Origin: CBDCWQ01 sp965223435
GTDB taxonomy: Bacteria > Myxococcota > Kuafuiibacteriia > Kuafuiibacteriales > Kuafuiibacteriaceae
Length of the DNA: 64,000 nt
Assembly: GCA_965223435.1 (NCBI GenBank)
Contig: CBDCWQ010000023.1
Location: 1,922,001 to 1,986,000 of the forward strand
Direction of reading: 5' to 3'
This document shows, in pieces, positions 7,640-18,800 of the stretch. The translations under genes were made by a program, and so were the position numbers. The notes below the pieces were generated by a model, which saw nothing but the letters and a program-made list of their open reading frames with translations, was not told the DNA's origin and made no database searches. The stretch's first letter is position 1. Every line of letters begins with the position of its first letter.

Positions 7640-9826
7640 ATGACGATTGGACGAATACAAAGACCAGCATTCGCTGGAGGTGCAACCACTGCATGGACAG
7701 TATGTACACTGTTATTGAGCACTCATGCCGTCGCTGCGGAGTCTTCCAGAACTCTTGAGCTCCTCAAGGACGTGAAGGCGCGCTGGCCATCGGGCCAGCA
7801 GGGGGCGGAGCATCGGACCAAACGCTGGGTGCGTCAGGTCCGCATCAACGCCGATGTGTTTAAACGGAGTCGGATCTCCATCGTGTTGTATTCCGGAAAA
7901 GAAATTGTTGCGACCCGCAAGAGCGGGAGGGCCGGCCCCACCGAAAGCCACTGGCTCGGTGAGGTCGAGGGGCACCGCGGCAGTACGGTGGCCATCACGC
8001 GGCGTCGTGGCACCATTGCGGGCAGTATTCGTTTTGAGAATGAATTGTTTGAGATTGCTCGGATCTCGAATGGTCGCTATATTATTTTTGAAGTGGATCA
8101 AAGTTCACTTCCCTCGAAGTGTTCACCGGTCCCTGTCCACCGATCGATGCTTGCTGAGGTCATAAACAATGCTCCTCTTCAAGGAGGTGGCGAACAAAAT
8201 GTCTTGTCGAATCCATTGCCCGTGCCTGCGGTCCAAACTGCAGCTTCAGGCCAAGACGCCGAGATCGATCTGATGGTTGTCTATACCGCGGCAAGCCGCA
8301 AAAGACATGGGAGGCGCAACCTGGAAGCCCAGATCGCCAATGCGGTGGTGTCTACCAATCAGGCCTACCGAAACAGCGGCATCCCGGCCACGCTCCGGCT
8401 CGTGCGGATGGCGGAGGTGGGTTATGTTGAATCTGGCATGAGTCAGAGCCTGAGCCACATGCAAAACGCGAGCGATGGTCGAATGGACCAAATCCACGCG
8501 TGGCGCGACCGATATCGTGCCGATCTCGTTTCCTTGGTGTCCGAAGATCGGGGTGCTTGTGGCCGAGCCTATACCATGACGGTGGCCAGCGATGCGTTTT
8601 CGTATTTCGCGTTCAGCGTGATTCGATCCGATTGTCTCAGCAGCCACACGTTGGCGCACGAGTTGGGCCACAATCAAGGGGGCGCCCACAACCGAGAAAA
8701 CGCGGGTCGACGGTTGGCTTATCCCTATGCGTTCGGCCATCGGCGCTGCGCCAAAGACGGCACGGGCTTTAGGACCATTATGGCGTATCCCTGCGCGCGC
8801 GCGAAATCCATCAACTCCTTTTCCAGTCCAAGTATTTTGTATCAGGGATTTCCGACAGGAATAGACCACCAGCAAAACGCCAGCCAGTCCGCAGACAACG
8901 CTTTAGCTCTCAGAAACACGGCGAAGATTGTGGCTTCGTTTCGGACGGCCATCGCAGCACAGCGGCCCAAGCCTCCCTCTCATCTTTCGGCCCGCGCGGT
9001 TTCTGGGTCCTCTATCAAGCTTGGCTACAGAGATCGGTCTGACAACGAATCGGCCTTTTGGATTGAGCGTGCAACCGGAGGCACAAGTTGGCGCCAAATC
9101 GGTCAAGTTGGGGCCAATGTGAAGAGCTTCACCGATCGGGGACTGAAAGCTCGGACCCGCTATCGTTATCGGGTTCGTGCGGGCAACAACAAGGGCCGTT
9201 CCGGGTACACAAACGAAGCGACGGCGACAACGCTCAGTGCAGGTTCGAACGAACCCCCAAAAGCGCCCTCCAACCTTGCGGTGACGGCGGTGTCATCTTC
9301 CTCGATACAGCTCAGATGGAAGGATAACTCAAACAATGAGTCCTTTTTTCAAGTCGATCGCAAAGAAGGCTCGCAAGCTTGGATTCTCGTGAATACCACC
9401 AAGGCCGGTGTAAGCACGTTCAATGACCGAAACCTCAAGCCATCAAAACTATATCGTTACCGGGTTCGCTCTGGGAATGCCCATGGCCGGTCTGCGTACT
9501 CCAACCAAGTGGCTTCGATGACACGCCCTAAAGTGTCCACTGAGACTCCGAGGGCCCCTTCGCACCTGTCTGCAACCGTGTTGTCTAGATCCTCGATTCG
9601 GCTCAAGTGGAGGGACAACTCAAACAATGAAGCGGCCTTCAAAGTCTACCGAATGGGGGCGGGTGAGAGCTGGAGGAACGTCAGAGTCGTTCGCCCCAAC
9701 CAAACGGTCTTTGACGATATCGGTCTCAAACCGGGAACGACCTATCGCTATCGGATCAGCGCCCTCAACGTCATCACCGGAGAATCGGGCAATTCGAATG
9801 AGGCCGCAGCGATCACACGTCGTTGA
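7640..9826 (+). CDS. Secreted reprolysin-like (M12B-type) metzincin with three FnIII domains
   Basis: ATG 7640 gives a signal peptide (AWTVCTLLLSTHAVAA) of a 728-residue protein. Residues ~40-190 form a pro-domain-like region. The catalytic domain begins near IDLMVVYTAASRKRHG and carries the metzincin zinc site HTLAHELGHNQGGAH (HExxHxxGxxH) and a downstream Met-turn candidate GFRTIMAYPC. Three ~90-residue fibronectin type III repeats follow, each starting with APSNLAVTAVSSSSIQLRW-like strands and containing YRYRVRAGN. This architecture (signal, pro-region, zinc protease, FnIII tail) is typical of exported endoproteases that degrade or bind polymeric substrates. It is encoded back-to-tail against giant A, whose stop lies 18 bp beyond. 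An upstream in-frame extension to 7442 lacks signal-peptide character and was not used. Confidence 0.88.
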   Translation: MTIGRIQRPAFAGGATTAWTVCTLLLSTHAVAAESSRTLELLKDVKARWPSGQQGAEHRTKRWVRQVRINADVFKRSRISIVLYSGKEIVATRKSGRAGPTESHWLGEVEGHRGSTVAITRRRGTIAGSIRFENELFEIARISNGRYIIFEVDQSSLPSKCSPVPVHRSMLAEVINNAPLQGGGEQNVLSNPLPVPAVQTAASGQDAEIDLMVVYTAASRKRHGRRNLEAQIANAVVSTNQAYRNSGIPATLRLVRMAEVGYVESGMSQSLSHMQNASDGRMDQIHAWRDRYRADLVSLVSEDRGACGRAYTMTVASDAFSYFAFSVIRSDCLSSHTLAHELGHNQGGAHNRENAGRRLAYPYAFGHRRCAKDGTGFRTIMAYPCARAKSINSFSSPSILYQGFPTGIDHQQNASQSADNALALRNTAKIVASFRTAIAAQRPKPPSHLSARAVSGSSIKLGYRDRSDNESAFWIERATGGTSWRQIGQVGANVKSFTDRGLKARTRYRYRVRAGNNKGRSGYTNEATATTLSAGSNEPPKAPSNLAVTAVSSSSIQLRWKDNSNNESFFQVDRKEGSQAWILVNTTKAGVSTFNDRNLKPSKLYRYRVRSGNAHGRSAYSNQVASMTRPKVSTETPRAPSHLSATVLSRSSIRLKWRDNSNNEAAFKVYRMGAGESWRNVRVVRPNQTVFDDIGLKPGTTYRYRISALNVITGESGNSNEAAAITRR

Positions 9827-9844
9827 GTCCGGGCTTCGAGCCTC

Positions 9845-12800
9845 TCAGGGCTTCGAGCCTAGGTAGAGCGTGTTTGTGGAGTAGTCGACAACGATGGTCC
9901 GGCCCTCCAGCACATCGAGGCCTACAAGGAGGATTCGCCGGTTCTTTTTGGCCAGGGCTCTCAGTCCGGGTTGATCGGTGACGCCGACCGAAAACGGCTT
10001 GAGTACAACTTCCCCAAGCCAGACTTCGTCGTAGTGGTACATCGGCATACTCACTCCGGTATTTTCTAAGGCAGCATTCTCTGTTTTGGTGGGCTCTTTT
10101 TGTTCTGCCGCTTCCGGAGTCATGATGGACGATGCGGCGCCGAGGTCTACCAAGGCTTGAATGGCGCTGCCCCCTTTTGCCAAACGTGCCTTGAAGTGGC
10201 CATGACCGTTCGCCATCTCAAACGGGACGCTTTTGAGCCCTTGAGTATGCAGAACCCCGGTTTCGATGGCGTTCGGGGGATAAAGCACGAGTTCGTTCTT
10301 GTTGAGATCTACCTTGACGATGTGCTGGTGAAGCAAATCGAGGCCGATGATCCCATCGAGGCCGTACGGGACCTCAGGATCAACGTGCATCAGCATCTTG
10401 AAGGGGTGTCCGCCGAGCGAGAGCCGGTGAATGTTCACGTACGTGACTCTGTCGGCGAAAACAGCGTTCACACTGCGTGCCCAGGCAATTTTGGGAACGG
10501 TCTCATATGCGTTGCCGTGGAGTTTTTGGTGGGCCTCGGGTGAGAGGGTGGACTCCGGGGCTTCGTTGTCCACAAGGAAGCGCAACACTTGGGCGCCAAT
10601 CTCGGCTTCGACGACGATGTGGCCTGTTTTTTTGTGCCGGGTGAATGGAAGGCTGAGCGGCCGGTGCTGGCCCTGGCCCTCGGTCACCCCTGGCGTGGGC
10701 TCGTCCCACCATCTGGATATCAGACCCACGGCCTCGGGATCGAGACTGGGGTCGACCCACTCGATGGTGAGCGTTGAGCCGTCTTCGAACTCGCCCGTCC
10801 AATCCACGGCCAATGAAACCCCGGCCTTGAGTGCAGGGGGTGCGGCCGGTAGCCAGTGGCTGCGGACGGTGTCAAAGATTTTGACCAAAGGTCCGTGGAC
10901 CGCAGTTAAGGGAAGAAGTTTCTTGGAGAACCAGTCGCGGCGATCGGCGTGCCATTCGGCGTTTTCAGGGTAGGTGATCGGCATGTCGGGGATGCCGGTC
11001 ACCGTTCCTTGTGTGGTGTTTTCTTTGATGCGGCCGTTGACCGGATTCATTCCGAGGCCCTCGCCTTGGCGGTGGGCTTCATAGAGGGCCTTGACGTAGC
11101 GATTTTCCGCCTCGGTGACCCGATTTTTCTCGTTTTTGAGGGCGGTTGCGTCATACAAGACTTTTTCCGCCCAACTGAGTCCGTAGGCGTTCATGACGAT
11201 TTCTGCATCGGTGAAACCAGCGATGACGCCGGGCGCCCACAGTTTGTCCGAGTCGGCGGACATGATGTCGTACCGTCTGCCGGCGGGTCTTGTCTCTTTC
11301 CACACCACTTCGGCATGGGTACCGTCTTGGTAGGTCGCCTTGTAGCGCATAGAGGACACGATGCCGGCGCCTTGTTTTGGGTTGAGCTTCCAGGCCTCAA
11401 GAACCGTGATTTCTGAAGTTTGTAGGTCTTGGTGAAATGCGTTTTTGGTCGGAAATTGCCCGGACCAGGTTTGAAGCGTGCCTTGACGCCACGGTTGTTG
11501 CCGTTCGATGGCCATAGGCATGTCGGGAATGTCAGAAATCTTGAGACCAGCACTGTTGGTTTCGAGTTTTCCGCGAACGCGAACTTGCGGTGGTCCTCGG
11601 CCGATGGCGTCTCGGTAGGCGAGATAGGCACGTTCGGTATCCAGTTCGTCGCTCGTCAGGGCTCGGCCGGCGAAGCGGTCGCCAAAGTGTGGAACGTTGC
11701 CTGACGGTTGCATGCCGGTATGCAAGATGGTGGTGGCGAGGCTTTGGTCTACCTGGTTGAGGGTATTGTGGTCGTATGCCGTGGATACGAAGTCCGTGTT
11801 GGCGACGACCGCCGCAGGTTTTTGACGGCCTAGCGGAACCCAAGCCGCAATATTTTCCCAGGGGATTCCTCCGACGACGAGAATGCGGGCACCTTTTTTG
11901 AATTTTGTGCCCTCCCAGTCATTGCCTTTGGCCCAATCGAAAAGATCAAAGGCCTTCTTCGGCGGGATGACCACCGTGTAGCTCCACACCGCTTTGTCGG
12001 CCAACTCGGCGCTGGCTTTGACGCGACCGGGCAAGGTAGTCGCCTCCACGAATGAAGTTTGCGGCCAGTCGTCCTTGGCGACCTCTTCGATGTGATAGTG
12101 ACCTTCCTTCCGGGGGCGAATGCCTCCTCGGAGCTGGCTCGGCGCTTTGGTGCTTACGACTTGGACGACGACCGGCTCGGCGTTTAGGATCTTGCCGTGG
12201 TGTAAACCGGCGCTCTCCTGTGTTTGTCCCCGGAGGGCACTTCTTTCAGCGAGGGTCTTTTTGGTCACTGTTCGCAGTGCGTCGTTGAAATGGAGCGAGG
12301 AGGGTAAGTCAGAAAACTGCACGATAAACGGCGGTGCACCGTTGGCGCCCGCAAACACCAAAGGCGCAAGAAAATCGATAATTTGTCGGCGAGGCCACAC
12401 GGCAATCGTGTCATCGAACTGAAGATAGACTTCGGCCAACTCGCTTTCGAGCGTCGTTTTTATCTGTATGCCAGCGGTGGACAAGTACGCTCTCATTTGG
12501 GCCAAGGCTCTCAAATCCAGCTCCTTTCTTGATCTGTCAAGGGACGAACCAAACACGGCCGCGCGAAGCTGTTCGTGGTCTGTGCCGAGTAGCGAATCAA
12601 GTTCCTTTGATTCGATGTAGGTCTCAAACCCCTCAATCAACTCCCGTCGAGCCGAGTAAGCAGTGAGATGAAGATCGTTGATATCAAGAGGCTTTAGGGT
12701 TGTGCCTTTTTGGACGAAAGCGATTTGGATTCCGTCCGCGCCGTACGGGCGAACTTCGAGCGCTGTGGAATAGCCGAGGAGCGAGGCGATTTCGCCTCGG

Positions 12801-15800
12801 TCCGTTTGCTCGGCGGAGCGGGCAGGTGGGGTTCCTTGAGCTCGGTTCTCGCGAAACCGACTGAGGCTTTTGGAGGGTTTGAGCCATTGTTCGAGAAGGC
12901 CTTGAATGGGCCAGCCACGGGCTGTGGTCCGCGTTTTCGCACGGTCATGCATGGCGATGACAGCCCCCCGGACAATCTCTGTGCTCAGACCCCTCGGTTC
13001 TTTGAGGTCCAGGGTCAATAATCCGTCCGGCCGGAGTTCCATTTGGCCAACGTACGTCCCCTCGTAGAAGGCGGTGTGGGTGGCATCTGTGCCCTGGATG
13101 GTCAATTTTTTGGGGTCAAACATCGTAGAACGGGCGACGGGAATGGGCGGTCCTTTGTGCTCAAGTGGCAAAGAGGGGCCGGCATGTTTGGGTCGGTAGC
13201 GGCTGTTTGCGAAATAGGTGCCCTTCGTCTTTTGGCCGGTGTGCGGGTCGAGAATGTACTCTTGTGCGCCGATGATCTCGTCGGGGTCTACCGCACCTAA
13301 GAAGATGAGTTCGCCGTCCTCGGCGTGTTCGTTTATGGGCGAAAGGCTGGAGGCCCGCCCGTTGTTGGCGATGAAGTAGACGAAGCTCCGAAGGCTTCCG
13401 CGGGGCGGGGGCGATGCTCGGTAGCCGAGAGCCTCGTGGAGCACGGTGCTTGCGTACGTGTGACTTCCCGGTTCGTCGTTGCGGCCGGTGCTGGGGCCGA
13501 GCCCGGTCGAAAAAGCGCCCTCGGGACCGTCAGGCTCCTGATGATCGGACCGGACGACGATGGTGGGCGTTGTGAGCCGGGCTCGGTTGGTTTCGGCGAC
13601 GGTGATGTCCTTTTCCAAGCTGAACGCGCGGATGCCAAGGGTGCGGCTGTGAAGGTCCTGGTCGGTGAACGGGTGTTCGTCGATAAGGGAACCGGCCTTG
13701 TGTCCGTCCGGGGTTTGGATTGCCGGTTCGTACCATTCGTTGGTCTGGGCCGTCCCCGCAATCGGCAAGCCTTGGTTGTCGACCTGGTATGCGCTGAAAA
13801 CGTGTGAGTACAAGAGGTCATGGGCTGCCGCCAGTCGGTCTTGATGGGCGGAAGACACTTCCAGGCCGAGATGGTGAAGGACCGTCTCCACATCGAGGGT
13901 GCCTTCCGGGGGGCGGACGGTATAGACCCACGCTCTGCCCTTTCCTTTTCGGAGGGCTTCTTTGAGCTCGGGCATCGTGCCTCCGGCCAGACTGGGGTCT
14001 TTGGTGAGGGTGATGAAGCCGCCTTCGTGGCCAAAGAGGTGGCGCAATAGATGGTTGCCCTTGTCCGGATGGATTCCCCCTGCAAAACCCGCTTTTGGGG
14101 GGGCGCTGCTGACATAGTAAGCGGCTTCGGGCGTGTTTTTGACGCCGGCAACGTAGGTTTTGAAGGGTAGACCGTAGTATGCGAAGTGCCCCGCGTCTTC
14201 GAGTTGGGCGATGGATTCGAGGACGTGAGGCACCGGGAGGTTCTGGGGATCGCCGTTTGGGGCTATGTATCGGATGTGGGTCTCTTCCCCCGTGATCTTG
14301 CGCTTGATGGTTTCGTTTCGTTCTTGGAAACTCAGACGGTTCGGTTTCGCAAGGATGCCATCGAGGAGCCAGGCGCCCACTTCGCGGAGGTAGGCTTCTC
14401 TGTGGTCGTCGGACAGCCCATCGGTTTCGACGTGGGTTTCGAACCATTGGCTCCAGGATCCGGGCTGGCGATGGAGGAGGGCCGGTCCGCGTTCGTTGGT
14501 GTTGAGGTGAAGCACGATGCCTCGAGGTGCATGCCCAGACCATAGATCAAGACTTTGTTTTCGGTAGATTTCTACGCCGTCCGCAGTTTTTTTGAGGATG
14601 ATGTGCTGGGGGATTTTGTCTTGAACGATGGGGCCGAGCCATTGAACCGCAAGGCGGCGAAGCTCAGAACCGAGGATGCCGCCGAGGCCATCGATGATAT
14701 TTTGGGCAAAAGCATCGTTCCATTCAGCGGGGGCGCGCGCGATGGCCTGAAGGGGCCAGTCGTATAAGGCTTGGCCGGTGTTTGGGGGAAGGGCGGCGTC
14801 CCATCCCACATATTCAAAATCGGTCGGTACGGTAAACGAAACGTGCTCGTCGACCAGCACGACGTTGTGGTTCTCCTCGATGAAGATCTGGTCGACGAGG
14901 GCATCGATGTCTTTTTCATTCATGGCGGTGGTGATGCCGGTCATGGCTCCAAGATGCATGATTTCGACCAGCGCCACCTTAAAGGCTTCTTTGAAGCCGA
15001 CCTGTTTGGCCAATTCGATGGCGAAGCCCACATGGGCCACCGCATCGGGGCTGGGCGCCAACAGGGATGCGGTCAAGACGGGGGCGTGGGCGGGATCCGG
15101 TGTGGCCAAGGCGGCATCGAGGCCGAACCCCCTTGCCGCGGGCCAATCCGGGACCCGGTCTTCGAGGGCGTCGTAGGTATCCAGATACCAGATGGCGGCC
15201 GTGCTTGACGCCAGGCGGGTCGAGAGATCTTGGATCCGCTGACTGGAGTACATGAAGCTGTGGTCGCGTACGAAGTCTTGCACCCCGGCCCACAGGGCCT
15301 CCGCGTGGGTTTTGAGTGCTCGCCCTTGCGCGGGATGGGCCTCATAGAAGCGATGGAGTCCAAGGATGAGCCCGGTTGTGGCTTCGAGATGGTAGGACAC
15401 TTCTTGGTGGTCACTGGGGTTGATGTAGGGGTCTCGGAAGCTGTTGGGAAAGTAATGCGCGCCATAGTAGCACTGGTTGCGGTCCCCGACGGGCATGGTG
15501 TCCGCAAACTTATCGATGGCATAAGCGAGGCAGGTCGAGAGCTTGGTCCGATGTTCGGGCGGCAGGTTGAGGTGGTTGACCGAAAGCGAGAGCCAACTGC
15601 AGTTGTCGATGGCCACTTCAGGGTGGGCGACAAACCGGCCGTCTTCGCTGAAGGTTCCGCCGGTGATGACGCGACCCTTCATGGTGATGGTCTTGACTTC
15701 GGTGCGGCAGGGGTTCGGGGCCTTTTTTTCGGTGGTGAATGTTTCGGCCGGAGCGTCCCAAAGAAGCTCAAAGATGCCGCGCTGGACGCCGTCTCGCCAG

Positions 15801-18800
15801 GCTTTGAGCTGGATCCTTCGGGCCTCTCGTTCTTGGGGAGATGCTTCCGGCCACAGCTGGTCGAGGTGTCCGAGGCTGTGATTGAGCACGCTCAAGACGT
15901 CGAGGTTGTGTTCGGTCACCACGTTTTGGGCCCGGGTTCTTTTTTTCAGTGCCAAGAAGGCCTTCGCGGTGAGGTTGAATCGCTGGTCGTCGATGGGGTC
16001 GCCGGTGCCCGGCTGCGTCCTTCGAATGCTCGGGGGCCGCGACGGATCGAAGTCTTTGTACCCCAGGGCATCAAGCACATCGTAGTAAAACCAGCCTTCG
16101 TTCGGGTCTTCGGTTCTCAGCCCCAAAACCTTCGGTTCGTGGGCATGTTGAAGACCCTCGGTGGTCCAACCGGCGGTCATGAGGTAGGCGCAGTCTTCGG
16201 GGGCCGAGCATCCGCTGGTGATCGTGCGATCGCGAAGACGGATGGCGATTCGATGGTCCTTCAGTCCCCTGAGGGCCCCACGGTAGCAGCGACGGAGTTC
16301 GTTTTGGCTGGTGTGGTTCAATGCCAAGAAAGTGTCCGTCACCAAAAAAGTACCAAGACCATGAAGGGCCCAGGCGGTGGCCCCGGTGACGAGACGGGCG
16401 TCCTTCCAGGTGTCGTTCTTGGTGTTTTGGGAAAACGGCCACCCGAGCAGCTTGTCTTGGGCCCACTCGGTGTTTTTTGGACTGCATAACCATCTGGCCA
16501 TTCCCTCGGCTTTTTGGTGTTCTTGCTCCCGTACGGAGCGGGCAAGGGCGATGCCTTGGGTGTAGACCCAGGCGCGTTCGAATCCAGCCAGCACCACCCC
16601 ATCGAGTCGGTTGCCCTGGTCTTCGTATGCGGAATCCGACGGCTGCTCGCTCGCGCCCGGGGCTCGGGTTTGGCTGGGGGTGCTGGGCGCGTATTCGGTT
16701 TGTACCCACTGGGAAGGATCTGTTGCTGTCGGTTTAAGGAGGGCTTTGCGGAGCGTTTGGGCCATCTCGAAGTTGGCTTGGGTCTGGTTTTGAACCAGCT
16801 GGACGTCTGGCACGTGCACCGCAAGATCGGTGACCCCGTCAAACCGCGGGTCGAGAAGCCACTCCGCCGGGACCGAGGCCCGCGCTACGCCCCCGGAAAG
16901 GTCCAACCCAAATAAGGGAGAATGGGTGACCCCGGGCGGGGGCACGTCCACGCGGGGAGACGTGGTGGGTGTAGGTTGGTGTTCGGCGGCCCGTTTGATG
17001 GCAAAGATAGGCTGAATGATCCCTGCGGGGGGCGCGATCGCCGGGTGGGGCGCAAGAGGAGCCTCGGAGGGCTCGGGGTCGTGCGCGGTCGCCGGGTTGA
17101 GCGCAGGCGCGGTGGACCTGGGTGGGTCCTTGACGGTCATGTGGTAGCGGTTCTCGGCGTGAATTTCGACGTGTACGTCGGTGCCTTTGATCACGGTGGC
17201 TGAGGGTGGGCGGATCGAAAGGCCGTGAACCTCGGTGGACGAAGATGCGCGGGCGATGACGATGCGGTCGTCGAGGTGCGGGCTCGGGGCCTCTTCCACC
17301 CAGGCGGCCAAAATCAAGTCTTGATGGACGCTCAGGGAGGGCACACGCAAAAGGACCGGTTCGCCGTCCCCGGTGGATTGCAGGGCTTTGGTGGGTCGCC
17401 GTGGGTCGCGAGCCTGATCGAGGACGATGGGGTTGAAGCGCTGAAGGTCGGGTTCATGCGCTCGACTGAGCACGGTGTGGTCGAAGTGCTGAAGATCGCT
17501 GGAGCGCAAGACTCGTACGGTCTTGGCGCGGCCTTGGGTCAGGTCGTTGGTCGCGGCGGGCCCGGTGTAGACCACCACGACTTCTTCTGATGCATCGGGG
17601 TTATGGGTGACGCCCACCGAGGGGCGGTAGCCGTGCGCGATAGGAGGACTCGGCGAGGACCAAGTCTTTCCGCCATCGTCTGAAGTTCGTATCACGATCG
17701 GGTTGCCTACGGGCTTGTTCGGATTCATGGAGGCGCCCTTTTCGTAGACTGCCACCCAGCGACCCGAAGGCGCGATTGTGAGCACGGGGTACGATGCTTT
17801 GTGGTCGTCTTGGGCTTCGAAGGCGTCATCCACCACGGTCACGCGCCATCGCGGGGCGTCCTCGAGTCCGTGGTTTTCGTCCCCCGGTTGGGCCCCAAAA
17901 GACAAATGCGAAGGCTGTTCAGAATCCGCACCTCGAAGCGGCCGCTGTGCTACCGAAATGCGATTTTCGTGGCGCCATGTTCCGTGGTAGCGGTACTGAT
18001 ACTGAATCCCGAGGGTGTCCCACAGCGCCTCATCGCCGATTTCATAGGCCGTTTTCCACGTTTTTCGCCACCCGACCACGGGTCTTGTGGGCCGCAATCG
18101 ATACACAATCTCGTCGCTGTATACCGGTGCCTCGTACATCTTGTCCCACGCGGGATTGGGAACGGGTGATGCATCCCACAGTTTGGTCTGATGGGCGATG
18201 ATGCTTACGGCGGTGTCGTGGACATGCAAAGATGGGGTAACCACATAGGCATCTTGCGACCGTTCGACATACGTGCGGGGAAGGCCCCCGTTTTTCGGGT
18301 CTGGTTCGTCGGCGAGCGCGTAGATATCTTCACACCAACAATCTCCACAAGGGCACTCACCGTGAACGGGCTCGTACTGAATCTTGGTCTTGACCCAATC
18401 GGTGACCAGTTCTCGTTTTTTGGTGTCAAAGACGCTGATGAGTTCGCCTTCTTGGTCTTGTTCTTGGACGAGATCGTGCATGTAGAACACTTTGTTGCCT
18501 TCGCTCCATACCAGGTGATGGTGACCGTGGGGGTCGTAGGCCATGCTGAGGTCGCGTTTGTATGCCGGCCCTTCTCGCAAAACGGTCTTGGTTTGAGCGC
18601 AAAAGCTCAGTGCCTTACAGCCTTTGTGGTGTCGTTTGAGCACGATTCGACTGGAAGGGTGGTCCGAGCCGGGTTGTCTTGAACGCTCAATCCAAGCGAG
18701 GTCGACCGTTTGTCGGTGGCCGGCCAAGGCCACTTCCAAGATCTCGGTGTTCACGCCGGTGGCGGTCAAGATGACCGGCTCTTGGCTCCAGCGACCGGGG

